Below, piece by piece: positions 54,391 through 64,000 of a stretch of 64,000 bases of DNA. Each line of letters opens with the position of its first letter. The first letter of the stretch is position 1. The stretch spans positions 15,541,501 through 15,605,500 of the forward strand of contig NC_084932.1 in NCBI RefSeq assembly GCF_958298935.1. Reading direction: 5' to 3'. Below the pieces are notes generated by a model, which saw nothing but the letters and a program-made list of their open reading frames with translations, was not told the DNA's origin and did no database searches. Source of the stretch: Phragmites australis. Its lineage: Eukaryota > Streptophyta > Magnoliopsida > Poales > Poaceae. The position numbers and the translations under genes were made by a program.

Positions 54391-55298
54391 TGATGAGCTC
54401 ATGGCTCTTTTGGATACGATCAATACCACCAATATTCCTCAAGTCATACAAGGTCCAATTATAAGAGCACGTGCACGACAATTAGACCACCAGGTGAACT
54501 TGTTTCTTGCTGTTCATATTTTGTTAGATGGATTACTACTAAATTATTTTGATATCTTATTGCTTAGGAACATGGGAAAAGCGCTACAACCTTACCCGGA
54601 TGACACCCCTCGAAGGCCAAGTCTACTCAGACTCGAGGCTGAGCTCTGGTCGAAGTCGTGGACGTGGTCGAGTCTTAAGACAGCACGTTAGTAAAACAGG
54701 CGTAACTCTCTCATATGAAGTCTGTTTTAGGCGTTCTTGGACTTGCTGGAAAGCTTATATCGAGCCATTTCCAATGGATCTATGCTTGACCAAATATTCC
54801 TTATAGTTTAGTCAAAGTCAAAGGAATAAGGTGTTGCATCCCTGTTTTGGACCCTGTCGGGTTTTGTAATCGTGTCGAGGTCAGAGTCCAGGTTGTGCAC
54901 GCCTCTTTCCACAGCTGCATAACCCTAGGTTGACCCCCTCATGTTCCTCTACAAATATACGATAGCCATCATAGTTTTGGCTCGGGTTTAGCTTAGATTA
55001 TTCTGTTTTAGATTGTTTCACCGTTTATCGGTTTGTTGAACCCCAAACTCGAGTACTTCATTAACTAGCAATATACATATTGCATCTACCTATTCTTGCT
55101 TGTGTTCTCGATCCGCTTGCTGGAAAAACCTTCTTTGTGAGGTCAACCGTGTCTTGGCATGGTTGATAACCAAAGAGTAGTAGTGCAGTGGTTGCGAGGG
55201 TTCCCAATCTGCTCTGTTCAGAGCCTTTGGATCATCAACGTCGAAGCTCCTCCAATCAACTTATCATATTACCTTTCGGAAGATCGGGCAAACGTGCA
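54391..55298 (+). repeat. Element F: 5' LTR (about 908 bp)
   Basis: It starts TGATGAGC like the 3' LTR and ends GTGCA, five bases before the primer-binding site. A TATA-like CTACAAATATAC lies near 54952. The polyprotein C-terminus runs into it: the frame 54401-54691 contains G-P-I-I-R-A-R-A-R-Q-L, typical of gypsy pol tails. Confidence 0.75.
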
Positions 55299-55303
55299 TT
55301 AAG

Positions 55304-55315
55304 TGGTATCAGAGC
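55304..55315 (+). other. Primer-binding site of element F
   Basis: TGGTATCAGAGC is complementary to the 3' end of plant initiator Met-tRNA. Confidence 0.85.
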
Positions 55316-55613
55316 CTTGATTGCTCGTTAGGTAATCTCAGTTATCCCCTTTGTTTCATCGTTTCCATTACTTAGAGTCCAGAAAATTGCCTCACAAAAA
55401 TATTTAGATCATAGTTTTTCCGCTGTCCAGACCACTTTGAGCTTTTTGTAATTTTTTATTAGTTTTAGCGTTGTTGAGTTTGAGTCCATCGTTGGTGTTT
55501 TTGTTGTTGGTCGAGTCATCGTGTTCTAGTTTCTAGTGTCAAGTCTTTGCTGTCTTAGTGTTCGTGTATCTCGATTTTCCCTTGTTTGCTTCAGTCGAGA
55601 TTGTGTCACAGGC

Positions 55614-55965
55614 CGTGTCGACCACTAGTCAAGTTCGACCATCAACTCGGGTTCAACTACTAGTCGCGTTCGACCACCTACTCCGCTTCGACCACTAGTC
55701 GGGTTCGACCATCAACTCAGGTTCGGCCAATAGTTGTGTTCGATCACCTACTCAAATTCGACAATTTACTCAGGTTCAACCACTAGCTGTGTTCGACCAT
55801 CTACTCGAGTTCGACCACTAGTCGAGTCGACCATCTACTCGGGTTGGACCACTAGTCACTTTAACCATCTACTCGAGTTCGACCACTAGTCGAGTCGACC
55901 ATCTACTCAGGGTTTCGACCAGTCACACTGACCACCCACTTGGGGTCCGACCAGGTACTCCGACT
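55614..55965. repeat. About 35-bp minisatellite in the element F leader
   Basis: Alternating 17-18-bp half units, 'gttcgaccactagtcg' and 'gttcgaccatctactcg', recur about 20 times with point changes. It lies between the primer-binding site and gag. Confidence 0.7.
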
Positions 55966-56755
55966 ACCTTCTCGGATCCGACAACCATAGCCGAAACAGA
56001 GGTAGCCAAAGTTCAGAGAGAGAGAGATAGTATTTTTTATTACCTTTATACCCCAGCTCTCTGGAAAAAGTTTGTGACCCATATACCTCTTTTGACTTAG
56101 AAAAGTTGGTAGAAGAGTTTTGAGTTTGTGTCACATTCGCAAAAAAAAGTAAGCAAGAAGCAAAGAGTGCCAAAAAAAGAAAAAGAAAACATAGAGTGCA
56201 CAAAGAGAGAGAGAGAGAGAAAAAAAGAGAATCAGTTTGCATTGTGAATTTTGTTCCATTGTGCTTGTGTCTGATATAGTCCTAGCTCTAGGAATGTGAT
56301 CGGGCCATCAACTATAACTAGTACTGTGGACTTCTATTCATCTTTGCCAATCTGATTTCATTAATTCCTATTCCTTGCTACTAAATATTACCTATCCAAG
56401 CTACACTTTCTCTCGATCAGAACGGTATCTTCCCTTGCAACTACCTCACTCGCACCCGATAAGCTATCACGAACCAGCCACCGGTTGTGCCAACTGTGGC
56501 GATTGGTAAGAACACTTACAATAGCATGGTAAGACGCTTGAGAGTGTGTGACTCCACCTACTCCACCTAGTACTTGGTAGGGATAGTTTATCTTTCATTG
56601 TTTTATATCTTTGACTAACTATGGCAGGAGAAGCATCAAATGCATAGGAGTGTGTTTTGAGGAAAGAAATCACAATGTTGTTGGATTGTTGTTGGATGAT
56701 CATCGACAAACTATTAATGAGGACATTGACAAGAAGCTTGCGTAACCAATACCGC
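55966..56755 (+). mobile_element. Element F: leader, no coding
   Basis: It contains AG-rich microsatellites (about 56016-56030 and 56205-56232). Minus-strand frames at 55964-56242 and 56467-56757 show no known motif. Confidence 0.5.
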
Positions 56756-57235
56756 ATTGCAGCGACTCAATCAAAGCATTGTAATGCTTAGTACACGCTT
56801 TGATCGATCGGTTAATCCACCACTGAACAATGGTCGACTGGATCCGCCTATGAACAAGAGGAAGTGTTCGATGCCACTGCCATGGAGGATTATCGGACCC
56901 TCATTGTGCAACAAGTGTTAAGCACTCAAATGGACCAAGCAGAATAGCTACAACACCACAATTTGTTTCAGATGTTCCTCATAGTCAAGGATTATTGTGT
57001 TCAAGGCATTATTGATGGAGGAAGCTGCAATAACTTCGTAAGTTCAGATATGATCAAGAAGCTTGCCATGCTGATAAGAAACCATCCACACCCTTATCAT
57101 ATTCAATGGTTCAACACGATAGGGTGTATTTTTCTATTGGTTCATAGGGTGTATTTTTCTATTGGTTCATACCATGATTGTGCTGATTTCGATGTAATGC
57201 TCATGCAAGCATGTTCACTTTTGTTAGGATGATCA
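56756..57235 (+). pseudogene. Element F: gag tail and aspartic protease remnant
   Basis: After a decayed gag tail (R-F-D-R ..., then Q-V-L-S-T-Q-M-D-Q-A-E near 56920) the protease frame reads I-I-D-G-G-S-C-N-N-F-V-S-S-D-M-I (active site about 57010), H-P-H-P-Y-H-I-Q-W, and I-G-S-Y-H-D-C-A-D-F-D-V with M-Q-A-C-S-L-L-L-G. A roughly 26-bp duplication ('agggtgtatttttctattgg' and following) at 57121-57168 shifts spacing between the second and third blocks. Confidence 0.75.
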
Positions 57236-57840
57236 TGGGAGTTTGATACTGATGCAACACATCATGGTAGAAGTAATAAGTACACCCTTATGCATAAAGG
57301 AAAGAAAATAACTTTTCTACGTTTAACCCCTGCTAAAATTATGAAATGTGAACAAGAGATAGCTGAAAATAAGATAAAAGAGTTTGAGAATGAATCTGAA
57401 AATCAGCAAGTAGAGGAAAAAGTTTTGACACCCAAAAAGGAGAAAGCAACAACAACTTCTAAGTTCGATGGAATTAGATTGACAGGGTGTGTTATGCTTA
57501 CTACTAAATCTGATCTTGCTGAAATTTATGCTAATAAGCTGTCATGCTATGCTTTGATATGCAAAGAGGCCTTAGTTTCACTAGAGAATATATCTAGCTC
57601 TTTGCCTCCTACTGTTGCTAACCTTTTGCAGGATTTTTTTGTTGTATTTCTAGCTGAAGTTCCCCTGGGATTACCACCAATTCGAGAGATAGAATATCAA
57701 ATTGATTTTATTCCGAGAGCAACTTTGCCAAACCGTGCTGCATATAGGACCAACCCGGAAGAGATTAAGGAAATTCAGCAACAAGTCTAAGACCTTTTGA
57801 GTCGCGAGTACGTACGAGAAAGTCTTAGTCCTTGTCCTGC
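57236..57840 (+). pseudogene. Element F: protease-RT linker up to a deletion point
   Basis: H-H-G-R-S-N-K-Y-T leads into a 166-residue frame (57290-57790). It has a lysine/glutamate-rich linker, L-Q-D-F-F-V-V-F, G-L-P-P-I-R-E-I-E-Y-Q-I-D, and N-R-A-A-Y-R-T-N-P-E-E-I-K-E-I-Q. After a stop it continues [11 protein letters not shown] and ends where reverse transcriptase should begin. The next bases already match the integrase core, so about 2 kb is missing. Confidence 0.8.
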
Positions 57841-57849
57841 TATTTTCCA

Positions 57850-58424
57850 CTACGTGTCATCCCCAGACCGACGGTCAAACAGAGGTTATCAACCATACAT
57901 TATCGACCATGTTATGGGCTGTTCTAAAGAAAAATTTGAAGATGTGGGAAGAGTGTTTACCGCATATTGAATTTGCTTACAATAGGTTGGTACACTCCAC
58001 CACCAATGTAAGTCCGTTCCAAGTAGTGTATGGATTTAATCCCCATGCTCCTATTGATTTACTACCTTTGTCTATTTTTTAAAGACTTAATTTAGATGCT
58101 AAGAAATGTGCTGAATTTATTCTTAAGTTGCATGAAACAACTAAAAAGAATATAGAGAGCATGACTGAAAAGTATAGGATTGCTGGAAGTAAAGGTAGGA
58201 AGAAAATAAAATTTGAACCTGGTGATTTAGTTTGGTTGCATTTGAGGAAGGATAGGTTTCCAGAACTAAGAAAATCAAAGTTGATGGCTAGAGCTGATGG
58301 ACCATTTAAGATAATTGAGATAATCAATGACAATGCATACAAAATAGACCTACCTATAGATTTTGGGGTTAGTCCCACATTTAACATTTCAGATTTAAAG
58401 CCTTACTTTGTAGAAGAAGACTAG
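57850..58424 (+). pseudogene. Element F: integrase C-terminal half
   Basis: It begins within the core at [11 protein letters not shown] (the third catalytic residue, Glu, about 57880). Then come [22 protein letters not shown], a stop near 58081, and a clean 98-residue frame (58128-58424) with F-E-P-G-D-L-V-W-L-H, K-L-M-A-R-A-D-G-P-F and F-N-I-S-D-L-K-P-Y. The first two catalytic aspartates are in the deleted part. No chromodomain is evident. Confidence 0.85.
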
Positions 58425-58450
58425 CTTGAGTTGAAGATGACTCCAATTCA

Positions 58451-58462
58451 AGAGGGGGAGGA
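58451..58462 (+). other. Polypurine tract of element F
   Basis: AGAGGGGGAGGA abuts the TGATGAGC start of the 3' LTR. Confidence 0.8.
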
Positions 58463-59246
58463 TGATGAGCCCATGGTACCTTCGGATACGATCAATACAA
58501 CCAATAATCCTCAAAGCATACAAGGTACAATTACAAGGCATGTGCATGACAATTAGACCACCAGGTGAACTCGTTTCTCGCTGTTCATGTTTCCTTGATG
58601 GATTACTACTAAATTCTTGTGATATTTTATGGCTTAGGAATGTGGAAGAAACACTACAACCTTACCCAGACGACACCCTCGAAGGCTTAGCTCTAGTCGA
58701 AGTCATGGACGTGGTCTACTCGGACTCGAGGCTGAGCTCTAGTCGAAGTCATGGACGTGGTTGACTCTCAAGACACCACGTCAGTAAAACGGGCATAACT
58801 CTCTCATATGAAGTGCATTTTAGGTGTTCTTTGACTTGCTGGAAAGCTTATGTCGAGCCCTTCCAATGGATCTATGCTCTACTAAATATTCCTTATAGTT
58901 TAGTCAGAGTCAAAGGAATAATATGCTGCATCACCTTTCTAGACCTTGTCGTGTTTTGTAATCGTGTCGAGGTCGGAGTCCAGGTGGTGCACGCCTCTTT
59001 CCACGGCTGCACAACCCTAGGTTGACCCCCTCATGGTCCCCTATAAATATACGGTAGCCGTTATAGTTTAGGCTCGAGTTTAGCTTAGATTATTTTGTAT
59101 TAGACAGTTTCACCATTTATCGGTTTGTTGAATTCCAAACTTGAGTACTTCATTAGTTGTTAGAAATATTCCGATTGCATCTACCTACTCTTGCTTGTGT
59201 TCTTGATTCACTTGCAGGAAAAGCCTTCTTAGCGAGATCTACCTAT
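58463..59246 (+). repeat. Element F: 3' LTR, truncated
   Basis: It matches the 5' LTR from TGATGAGC to 'ttgcaggaaaagcc', with a better TATA box (CTATAAATAT at 59041-59050). It contains an extra roughly 40-bp duplication near 58680-58755 ('gactcgaggctgagctc', 'tcgaagtcatggacgtgg'). It stops before the end corresponding to 55150-55298. Confidence 0.75.
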
Positions 59247-59764
59247 TGCTGCTGTATATTGATGATCTCGAGTATAAGCAATGAGGCTAAATCTATTACA
59301 GAGAGTATACCAGATCTGATCTAACTTAAAGCTAAAGTCACCGAGTATCTTCTCTGCTAGTATCTTCTCTAACTTAAAGCTAAAGTCACCGAGTAACTTA
59401 AAGCTGAAGTTCTCTCTCTTCTCCTCCTCCTCTCCCCCAGCTTTTTTGCCTTATATAGGGATGAGGTACCGACTCCTATCCAGCTGTGGTCGATAGGGAG
59501 TTGTCTTCCTTGACGTCCAAGTAGATAAATCTGTTTTGAGTACTAATCGTATCGAGTTACGTAACCAATCAAAATCTTCCTGATATATACTTCCTTGATT
59601 CCAGGTGTATCAGGTACCGCTGATTTGGTTTCGTGATATCTAAAGCTTCTTAATATGTGTTGTAAATACCATGTTCCTATATGATATATTCCTTATGCGT
59701 ATATACTCCATAGTTAAATATTTGATAGATTATAATACCAGAGCATTTCATGTAGAGGTTTTTT
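59247..59764 (-). repeat. Gypsy LTR fragment (family G)
   Basis: Related to 36721-37318. A minus-strand TATA box (CCTATATAAGG) is at 59451-59461. It contains a local duplication of 'taacttaaagctaaagtcac' around 59320-59400. The sense end (U5) is missing at the junction with element F. It could belong to element E, but the join is not continuous. Confidence 0.5.
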
Positions 59765-60636
59765 TGAGCCGTTGGGAAAATGGCTAGTTGGTGGGTTTGT
59801 GGCTATAAATACCCGTCCACTTAGTCATTGGAAGGTGTGGCATGCTGCTAGAGTCTAGAGGAATCTCATATACACTTGAAAAGAAATCCAAGCATGATGC
59901 TTAAATTGATCATCCAAGGTGATTAAGCACAAGATTAGAGAGTGTTTAGTGCTTATAGGCCCAGAGTGAGTTGTAGCTGGGTGTTGCATCTTGAAGAAGG
60001 GATCAAGGAGTGATCCTACCTTATACTGAGTGGTATGTCAATGCCTTGAAGTCTTGGTGACTCGCCAGCATCTTAGGACTTAGTTTCTCTAGCTTATTGA
60101 CCCTCTGACTTGGTGTGCAGCAGTGGCAAGACACATGTACGGGGATGCGACCTTGCCTTGGTGCCTTGGTGGCTCAAGCTTCGAAGGGATTATAGCGGCA
60201 AGTGACTAGAAGAGAGGCTAGTGGTGAGACCTTGCCTTGTGACTTGGTGGCTCATCGTGCTTGAGACATTGTCTTGGTAACTTGATAGTTCAACAACCAT
60301 GACCAGAAGAGACTTGGCGACTGGGAACATATCCTTTGTGGAGCTCGAACTTGGAGTAGGGGTGGCATTCATGCCATCGATAATACGCGATAAAAATCCC
60401 TTGTGCCGAGTTTGTCTGTCTACCATATTTACATTTCCACATTTCATACTTGCAATTTACCTTGCTAGAGTAGGTTGCAAGCCTCTTTATTGGTAGAGTA
60501 GACACAATAGATAAAACTAGAGCACATTTAGATAGAAATTGAGATATGTTTATCTTATGAAATTTTTGGAGCCAATTTGGTTTAGGTTTCTAAGTATCCT
60601 AATTCACCCCCTGTTAGGATGTTACCGTTCCTCACA
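59765..60636 (+). repeat. Sirevirus LTR, 3' part
   Basis: It aligns with 1950-2760: 'ggctataaatacc' TATA (59802-59812), 'gatcatccaaggtgattaagc', here as 'gatcatccaagg', 'gtgcttatag', 'gtcttggtgactcgcc', 'gagtttgtctgtctacc', and the end 'aattcaccccctgttaggat' followed by GTTCCTCA. The U3 with palindromic repeats is missing. ORFs 60190-60505 are LTR sequence. Confidence 0.8.
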
Positions 60637-61130
60637 CCTTAGAGATGCTAAAGGCTATAGGCCTCTTTGGCATGGAGGCGAGGCCATCTAGATGCTAGAG
60701 GTGATAGGCTTCTCTGGCACGGAGGTGAGGCCTTAAGATGCTGGAGGTTATAGGCCCCTCTGGCATGAAGGTGAAGCCTTCAAGATGCCGGAGGTTACAG
60801 GCCTCTCCGGCACAGAGATGAGGCCTTCAAGATGCTAAAGGGTACAGGCCACTCCGACACAAAGGCGAGGCCTTCAAGATGCTAGAGGTTATAGGCCCCT
60901 CCAGCACAGAGGCGAGGCCTTCAAGATGCCATAGATTACAGGCCCCTCCGACACGAAGGTGAGGCCTTCAAGATGCCAGAGGTTACAGGCCTCTCCGTCA
61001 TAGAGGTGAACCCTTGAAGATGCCGGAAAGCACATGCCTCTCTGGCACAGAGGCGAGGCTTTCAAGATGCCAAAGGTACATGCCCCTCCAGCATGGAGGC
61101 AAGGCCTTTAAGATGCTGGAGGTTATTTTA
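60637..61130. repeat. 47-bp tandem array (about 10 copies)
   Basis: Unit: 'aagatgccggaggttacagg' then 'cctctccggcacagagg' and 'tgaggccttc', about 47 bp, with substitutions. It sits immediately downstream of element H integrase (in H's sense direction), that is, in its 3' untranslated region. ORF 61014-61208 is a repeat product. Confidence 0.85.
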
Positions 61131-61217
61131 AGGAATGATACATCTCTAGTTAAGTTTTGTATGTACAGTTATGAGCAAATAGCCAATGGCAGTAGACACT
61201 ATCCCTAGCACGGTTGG
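61131..61217. other. Short gap between array and integrase end
   Basis: No feature seen. Confidence 0.4.
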
Positions 61218-62560
61218 CTATTCTTGGCATTCATCAACCTTAAGGTTATTGGTATGCCATGTAATGGTCAAAAGTGAACGACAATGCTGAATTGGAGGAG
61301 CAATTGATACAGCATACAGTAAGTGGATTAGGCCATTTCGGGAGGCCCTAGCCTGGGGGGCCTCCTGCACATAGTATTTGTGCAGGGTCTCCATATTCCA
61401 GTTGTGCTCTAGAGGGATTCCTTCTATGTCTGCTAATCGGTAGGAGCCTGGCTTGTTGGACTCAACGATTAGGTACAAGCCTTCCCATTTGTTACGTAGT
61501 TTCCCTAGAACCAAGGCACACCGAAGCATTAGGTCTCTAGGTTTGAAGGTTCGAGACACAACCCTGGGATTGTACCAGGCCTTGGTTTTTGTGATGTAGT
61601 GATCGAGATTTTGGACGGCATGAAGCCACGTGCCTTCGCAGAGGTTAAGGGAGAACTCTCTTTCTCTAGCAGTATGTGGTAGTTGAGCCTGGAGTGAGCG
61701 TCCTTTGATCTCGGTTGGAGTCATAGTTTCATCACCGTATAAGAGGCGGAAGTGGGTGAACCTTGTGGGTTGTGTGACCATGGTGTGGAGGGACCACAAG
61801 ACCTTCGGATGCTATTCAACCCATAGGCCTTTAGCAAGGCTGAGGAGGTGTTGATTTAGGCCTAAAAGGATGTTGCCATTGGCATGCTCAACGGCCCTGT
61901 TGGACTGTGGGTGATGGATGGCGGCAAAACATAGCTTGGTGCTGAGTTCAGCGCAAAATTCTTTGAATGGTCCAGAGTCGAATTGTATTCTATTGTCGAC
62001 TCTGAGTTATCGCAGAACGCTGAAGTGGAAGGCTACATTTTTCCAAAAAAAACTGGACATTCTTCGATGTGATTACTGTGAGGGACTCGACTTTGACCCA
62101 TTTTGAAAAGTACTCCAATGCTACCACTATGTACCAAAGGTTTCTCTTGGTTTGAGGGAATGGTCCAATAAGGATCGTTCCCCATCATGCTAGGGGCCAG
62201 AAATGAGCGATCTATTGTAGTGGAGCTGGGGGTCAGTGGCTCCGGCGCCCCATCCATTGGCATCCTTGGCAGGTGCGGACTAGGGCTTCCGTGTCGAATA
62301 TGATCGTTGGCTAGTAGAGCCCCTGGCGGAGTGCTTTACCGGCCATGGCACATGGTGCTAGATGATTGCCACAGAGTCCTTAGTAAATTTCTTGGAGAAG
62401 GGTAGCCCTCTCCTGCTTGGTGACACAGCGGAGGAGGGGGTGCAGACCCCTACTTTATAAAGTGCTCTGTCTACCAAGAGGTAACCCCTGGCATGATGTT
62501 CAATGCGACAGAGCGTGACTAGGTCGTCCGGCTCCTCTGCTCCTCTCAAGAAGGATAAGA
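61218..62560 (-). pseudogene. Element H: integrase
   Basis: The zinc finger (62490-62230) reads L-L-Q-E-I-Y, G-L-C-G-N-H-L-A-P, then C-Q-G-C-Q-W-M-G-R-R. It keeps the histidine that element A has lost, but the first His is Tyr. The core has P-F-P-Q-T-K-R-N, V-A-L-E-Y-F-S-K-W, D in V-D-N-R-I-Q-F-D and H-P-Q-S-N-R-A-V-E-H-A-N-G (Glu present). A 193-residue open frame (61218-61799) covers F-R-L-L-Y-G-D-E, H-A-V-Q-N-L-D-H-Y, L-R-N-K-W-E-G-L-Y and W-N-M-E-T-L-H-K-Y-Y. Confidence 0.85.
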
Positions 62561-62569
62561 GGGGACCCT

Positions 62570-63518
62570 CTAGTCTGGTGCTTTAATAGGGAGGACAGTG
62601 GTGGTCATCTCATCCGAGGTACCACCTGTCAGGTGGTAGAGGACTTCGAGGAAGGTTCCAAATGGCTTGTCACCACTCCCGGTGGTAGCTTTGCCAAGGT
62701 GTCCGCCTGGCAGTTGTTCACCCATGGTATGCTCCATACTGGTATGCCACGGAGCGCCCTTCGGCCCTGCGGATGGCCTCGAGATAGTTTGCTAGGTCTG
62801 AATGCCGAACATGGAAGCTCTTGTACACGTGCCCAGAAGTGGCTAGAGAGTCAGTCTTGATGATGACTCTGACAGCTCGTAAGGCTCAGACTTTCCAGAA
62901 TCCTAAGAGGATGACATCATTTTCGGTAATGTTGTCAGTTATCTTGAACTCCAAATCTGCTGGCCTATGCGGGACATGAGGACTGCACCGGCTCCCGCAT
63001 CGGCAGATTCGTAAGCTCTGTTGGTGTATGTTGTCCATACGTCTTGAGGAGGGGTCGTGGGGGTCCTACCGATGCTGGAGTCCATTCGGCGATGAAGTCG
63101 GTCAAGACCTATACTTCATGGTTGCACGGCCACAAACCTTCCCCCGCAAGGGGGCTAGCTCCACAGCCCACTTGCCAATGTGTTCGGTCGCCTCCCGATT
63201 GTGAAAAATGTCACCAAGTGGGTATGATGTCGGTACAAGGATGTCATGGCAAACGTAGTAGTGTTGGAGTTTGCACGAGGCTACCAAAAGGGCATATGCC
63301 ATTTTCTCAATCTTGATGTAATGCGTCTTAGCCCCAACAAGGGCCTTTATCACATAGTATATGACCCTTTGTGTAGAATGACCTTCACTCTCGTCCTCCC
63401 GTAGTAGTGCAGCACTAACTACAGAGGCAGAGGCAGATAAGTACAGGAGGAGCCCTTCATTAAGGAGGGGTATTGTGAGCGTCTTGAGGTCGGAAAGGTG
63501 GGCCTTGAGGGCCTCCAA
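62570..63518 (-). pseudogene. Element H: RNase H domains
   Basis: The frame 63102-63518 carries the connection/gypsy RNase H: L-L-L-Y-L-S-A-S-A-S-V-V-S-A-A-L, R-V-I-Y-Y-V-I-K-A-L, Y-I-K-I-E-K-M-A-Y-A-L and the final I-G-K-W-A-V-E-L. The following stretch to 62570 holds scattered archaeal-type RNase H words (L-T-D-F-I-A-E-W-T; W-V-N-N-C-Q-A-D-T-L-A-K) in several frames with stops. Confidence 0.75.
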
Positions 63519-63539
63519 TGCGGCCTCGCACTCTGGAGT

Positions 63540-64000
63540 CCATCAAAACGGTTTAGAGCCCCTCATCATTTTGAGAAATGGAAGGTTATGCTTGACAGAT
63601 TTGGCCAGGAAATGGCTAAGGGCCACAAGACGGTCGACCAGGTGTTGGACCCCTTTGCATTAGTGGGCGCTGACATTTCTGTGATGGCACGGATCTTACC
63701 AGGATTGGACTTGATGCCCCTCCAGGAGACAAGGTATCCCAGCAGCTTGCCGGCCTTTACGTGGAATACGCACTTCTCAGGAATAAGCTGGACACCGTCC
63801 ACTCGGAGGTTGCTAAATGTTTCCTAAAGGTCAGCAATGTGGTTAGCATCAAGCTTGCTCTTCACAACAATGTCGTCGATGTAGGCTTTGACGTTGTGAC
63901 CTAATTGTTGTGCTAGGATTTTGTGCACTAAGCAAGAGAAGGTGACTCCGGCTTTTCAAAGGCTAAAAGGCATTTGAATGTAGCAGTATACCCCAAAAGG
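63540..64000 (-). pseudogene. Element H: reverse transcriptase, partial
   Basis: It runs from the window edge. The minus strand encodes M-P-F-S-L-like sequence, then catalytic K-A-Y-I-D-D-I-V-V-K-S (about 63863-63893, both aspartates present), L-I-P-E-K-C-V-F-H-V, and L-L-G-Y-L-V-S-W-R-G-I-K (63566-63802). It matches element A 11400-11780. Confidence 0.85.

Larger units (their letters stand above)
54391..59246 (+). mobile_element. Element F: internally deleted Ty3/gypsy retrotransposon
   Basis: Two related LTRs (54391-55298 and 58463-59246) flank a leader with primer-binding site, a gag/protease remnant and an integrase end. Reverse transcriptase and RNase H are wholly absent. The 3' LTR lacks its last 150 bp or so and abuts another LTR fragment. 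The bases before the 5' LTR are CCTAC; no clean duplicate follows. It is a chromovirus-like gypsy element by its protease and integrase words, but the exact lineage is uncertain. Confidence 0.8.
61218..64000 (-). mobile_element. Element H: Tat-lineage pol, same family as A, running off the window
   Basis: On the minus strand, reverse transcriptase, gypsy RNase H, archaeal-type RNase H and integrase follow in order and are collinear with element A (11380-13345). H keeps the RNase H region that A has lost. Gag and the 5' LTR lie beyond 64000. Confidence 0.85.

Noticed and set aside
1..64000. CRISPR array, tRNA or rRNA genes
   Set aside because: Tandem arrays lack unique spacers, and no cloverleaf or rRNA landmark was recognised; the sequence is plant nuclear.

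Overview
The window looks like repeat-dense intergenic DNA from a grass (Poaceae, probably a panicoid with a large genome). I infer this from the repeat families: a Sirevirus LTR with CACCGGA...TCCGGTG palindromes, Tekay-type chromoviruses with very long LTRs, Ty3/gypsy Tat-lineage elements, and CACTA transposons with CACTACTACA termini. I found no intact host gene, rRNA, tRNA or CRISPR. Nearly every coding signal is a decayed transposon protein. The species cannot be fixed from the sequence.

Layout, left to right. 1-2760: the 3' end and LTR of an internally deleted Sirevirus (+). 2761-4461: a chromovirus-type LTR piece beside a minus-strand LTR with its primer-binding site (element D). 5057-6205: a non-autonomous CACTA element. 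6207-6778: a copia gag relic (-). 7735-18649: element A, a complete Tat-lineage gypsy element (+) with a perfect CCTGC target duplication. 19638-36097: element B, same family as A but on the minus strand, with a perfect GACTC duplication. B has lost pol. It carries three tandem-repeat arrays and a truncated Tekay chromovirus (element C, about 27776-34050). 36296-38595: LTR pieces. 38596-44876: a CACTA element with a broken TNP2 transposase. 44877-47142: a chromovirus LTR. About 47580-54385: element E, a second Tat family (-). 54391-59246: element F, an internally deleted gypsy element (+). 59247-60636: two LTR fragments. 60637-61130: a 47-bp tandem array. 61218-64000: element H (-), same family as A, running off the window.

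The most interesting content is antisense. In A and B the 3' region, between pol and the 3' LTR, carries an opposite-strand gene that I could align between the two copies. It has a conserved N-terminal domain, a C-terminal coiled coil and three short GT-AG introns at matching positions (60/61, 81/76 and 89/90 bp in A/B). Element E and a second site in B carry small serine- and acid-rich antisense ORFs with TATA boxes 64-87 bp upstream. Extra antisense ORFs are known in plant Tat elements. The shared introns and the promoter-like boxes support real, spliced antisense transcription units.

A second theme is satellite formation. Tandem arrays with four different periods lie in the 3' regions of two Tat elements (B and H), and another lies inside B's LTRs. 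This fits the known tendency of Tat 3' untranslated regions to generate satellites. All homology statements rest on reading the sequence; no database search was possible.
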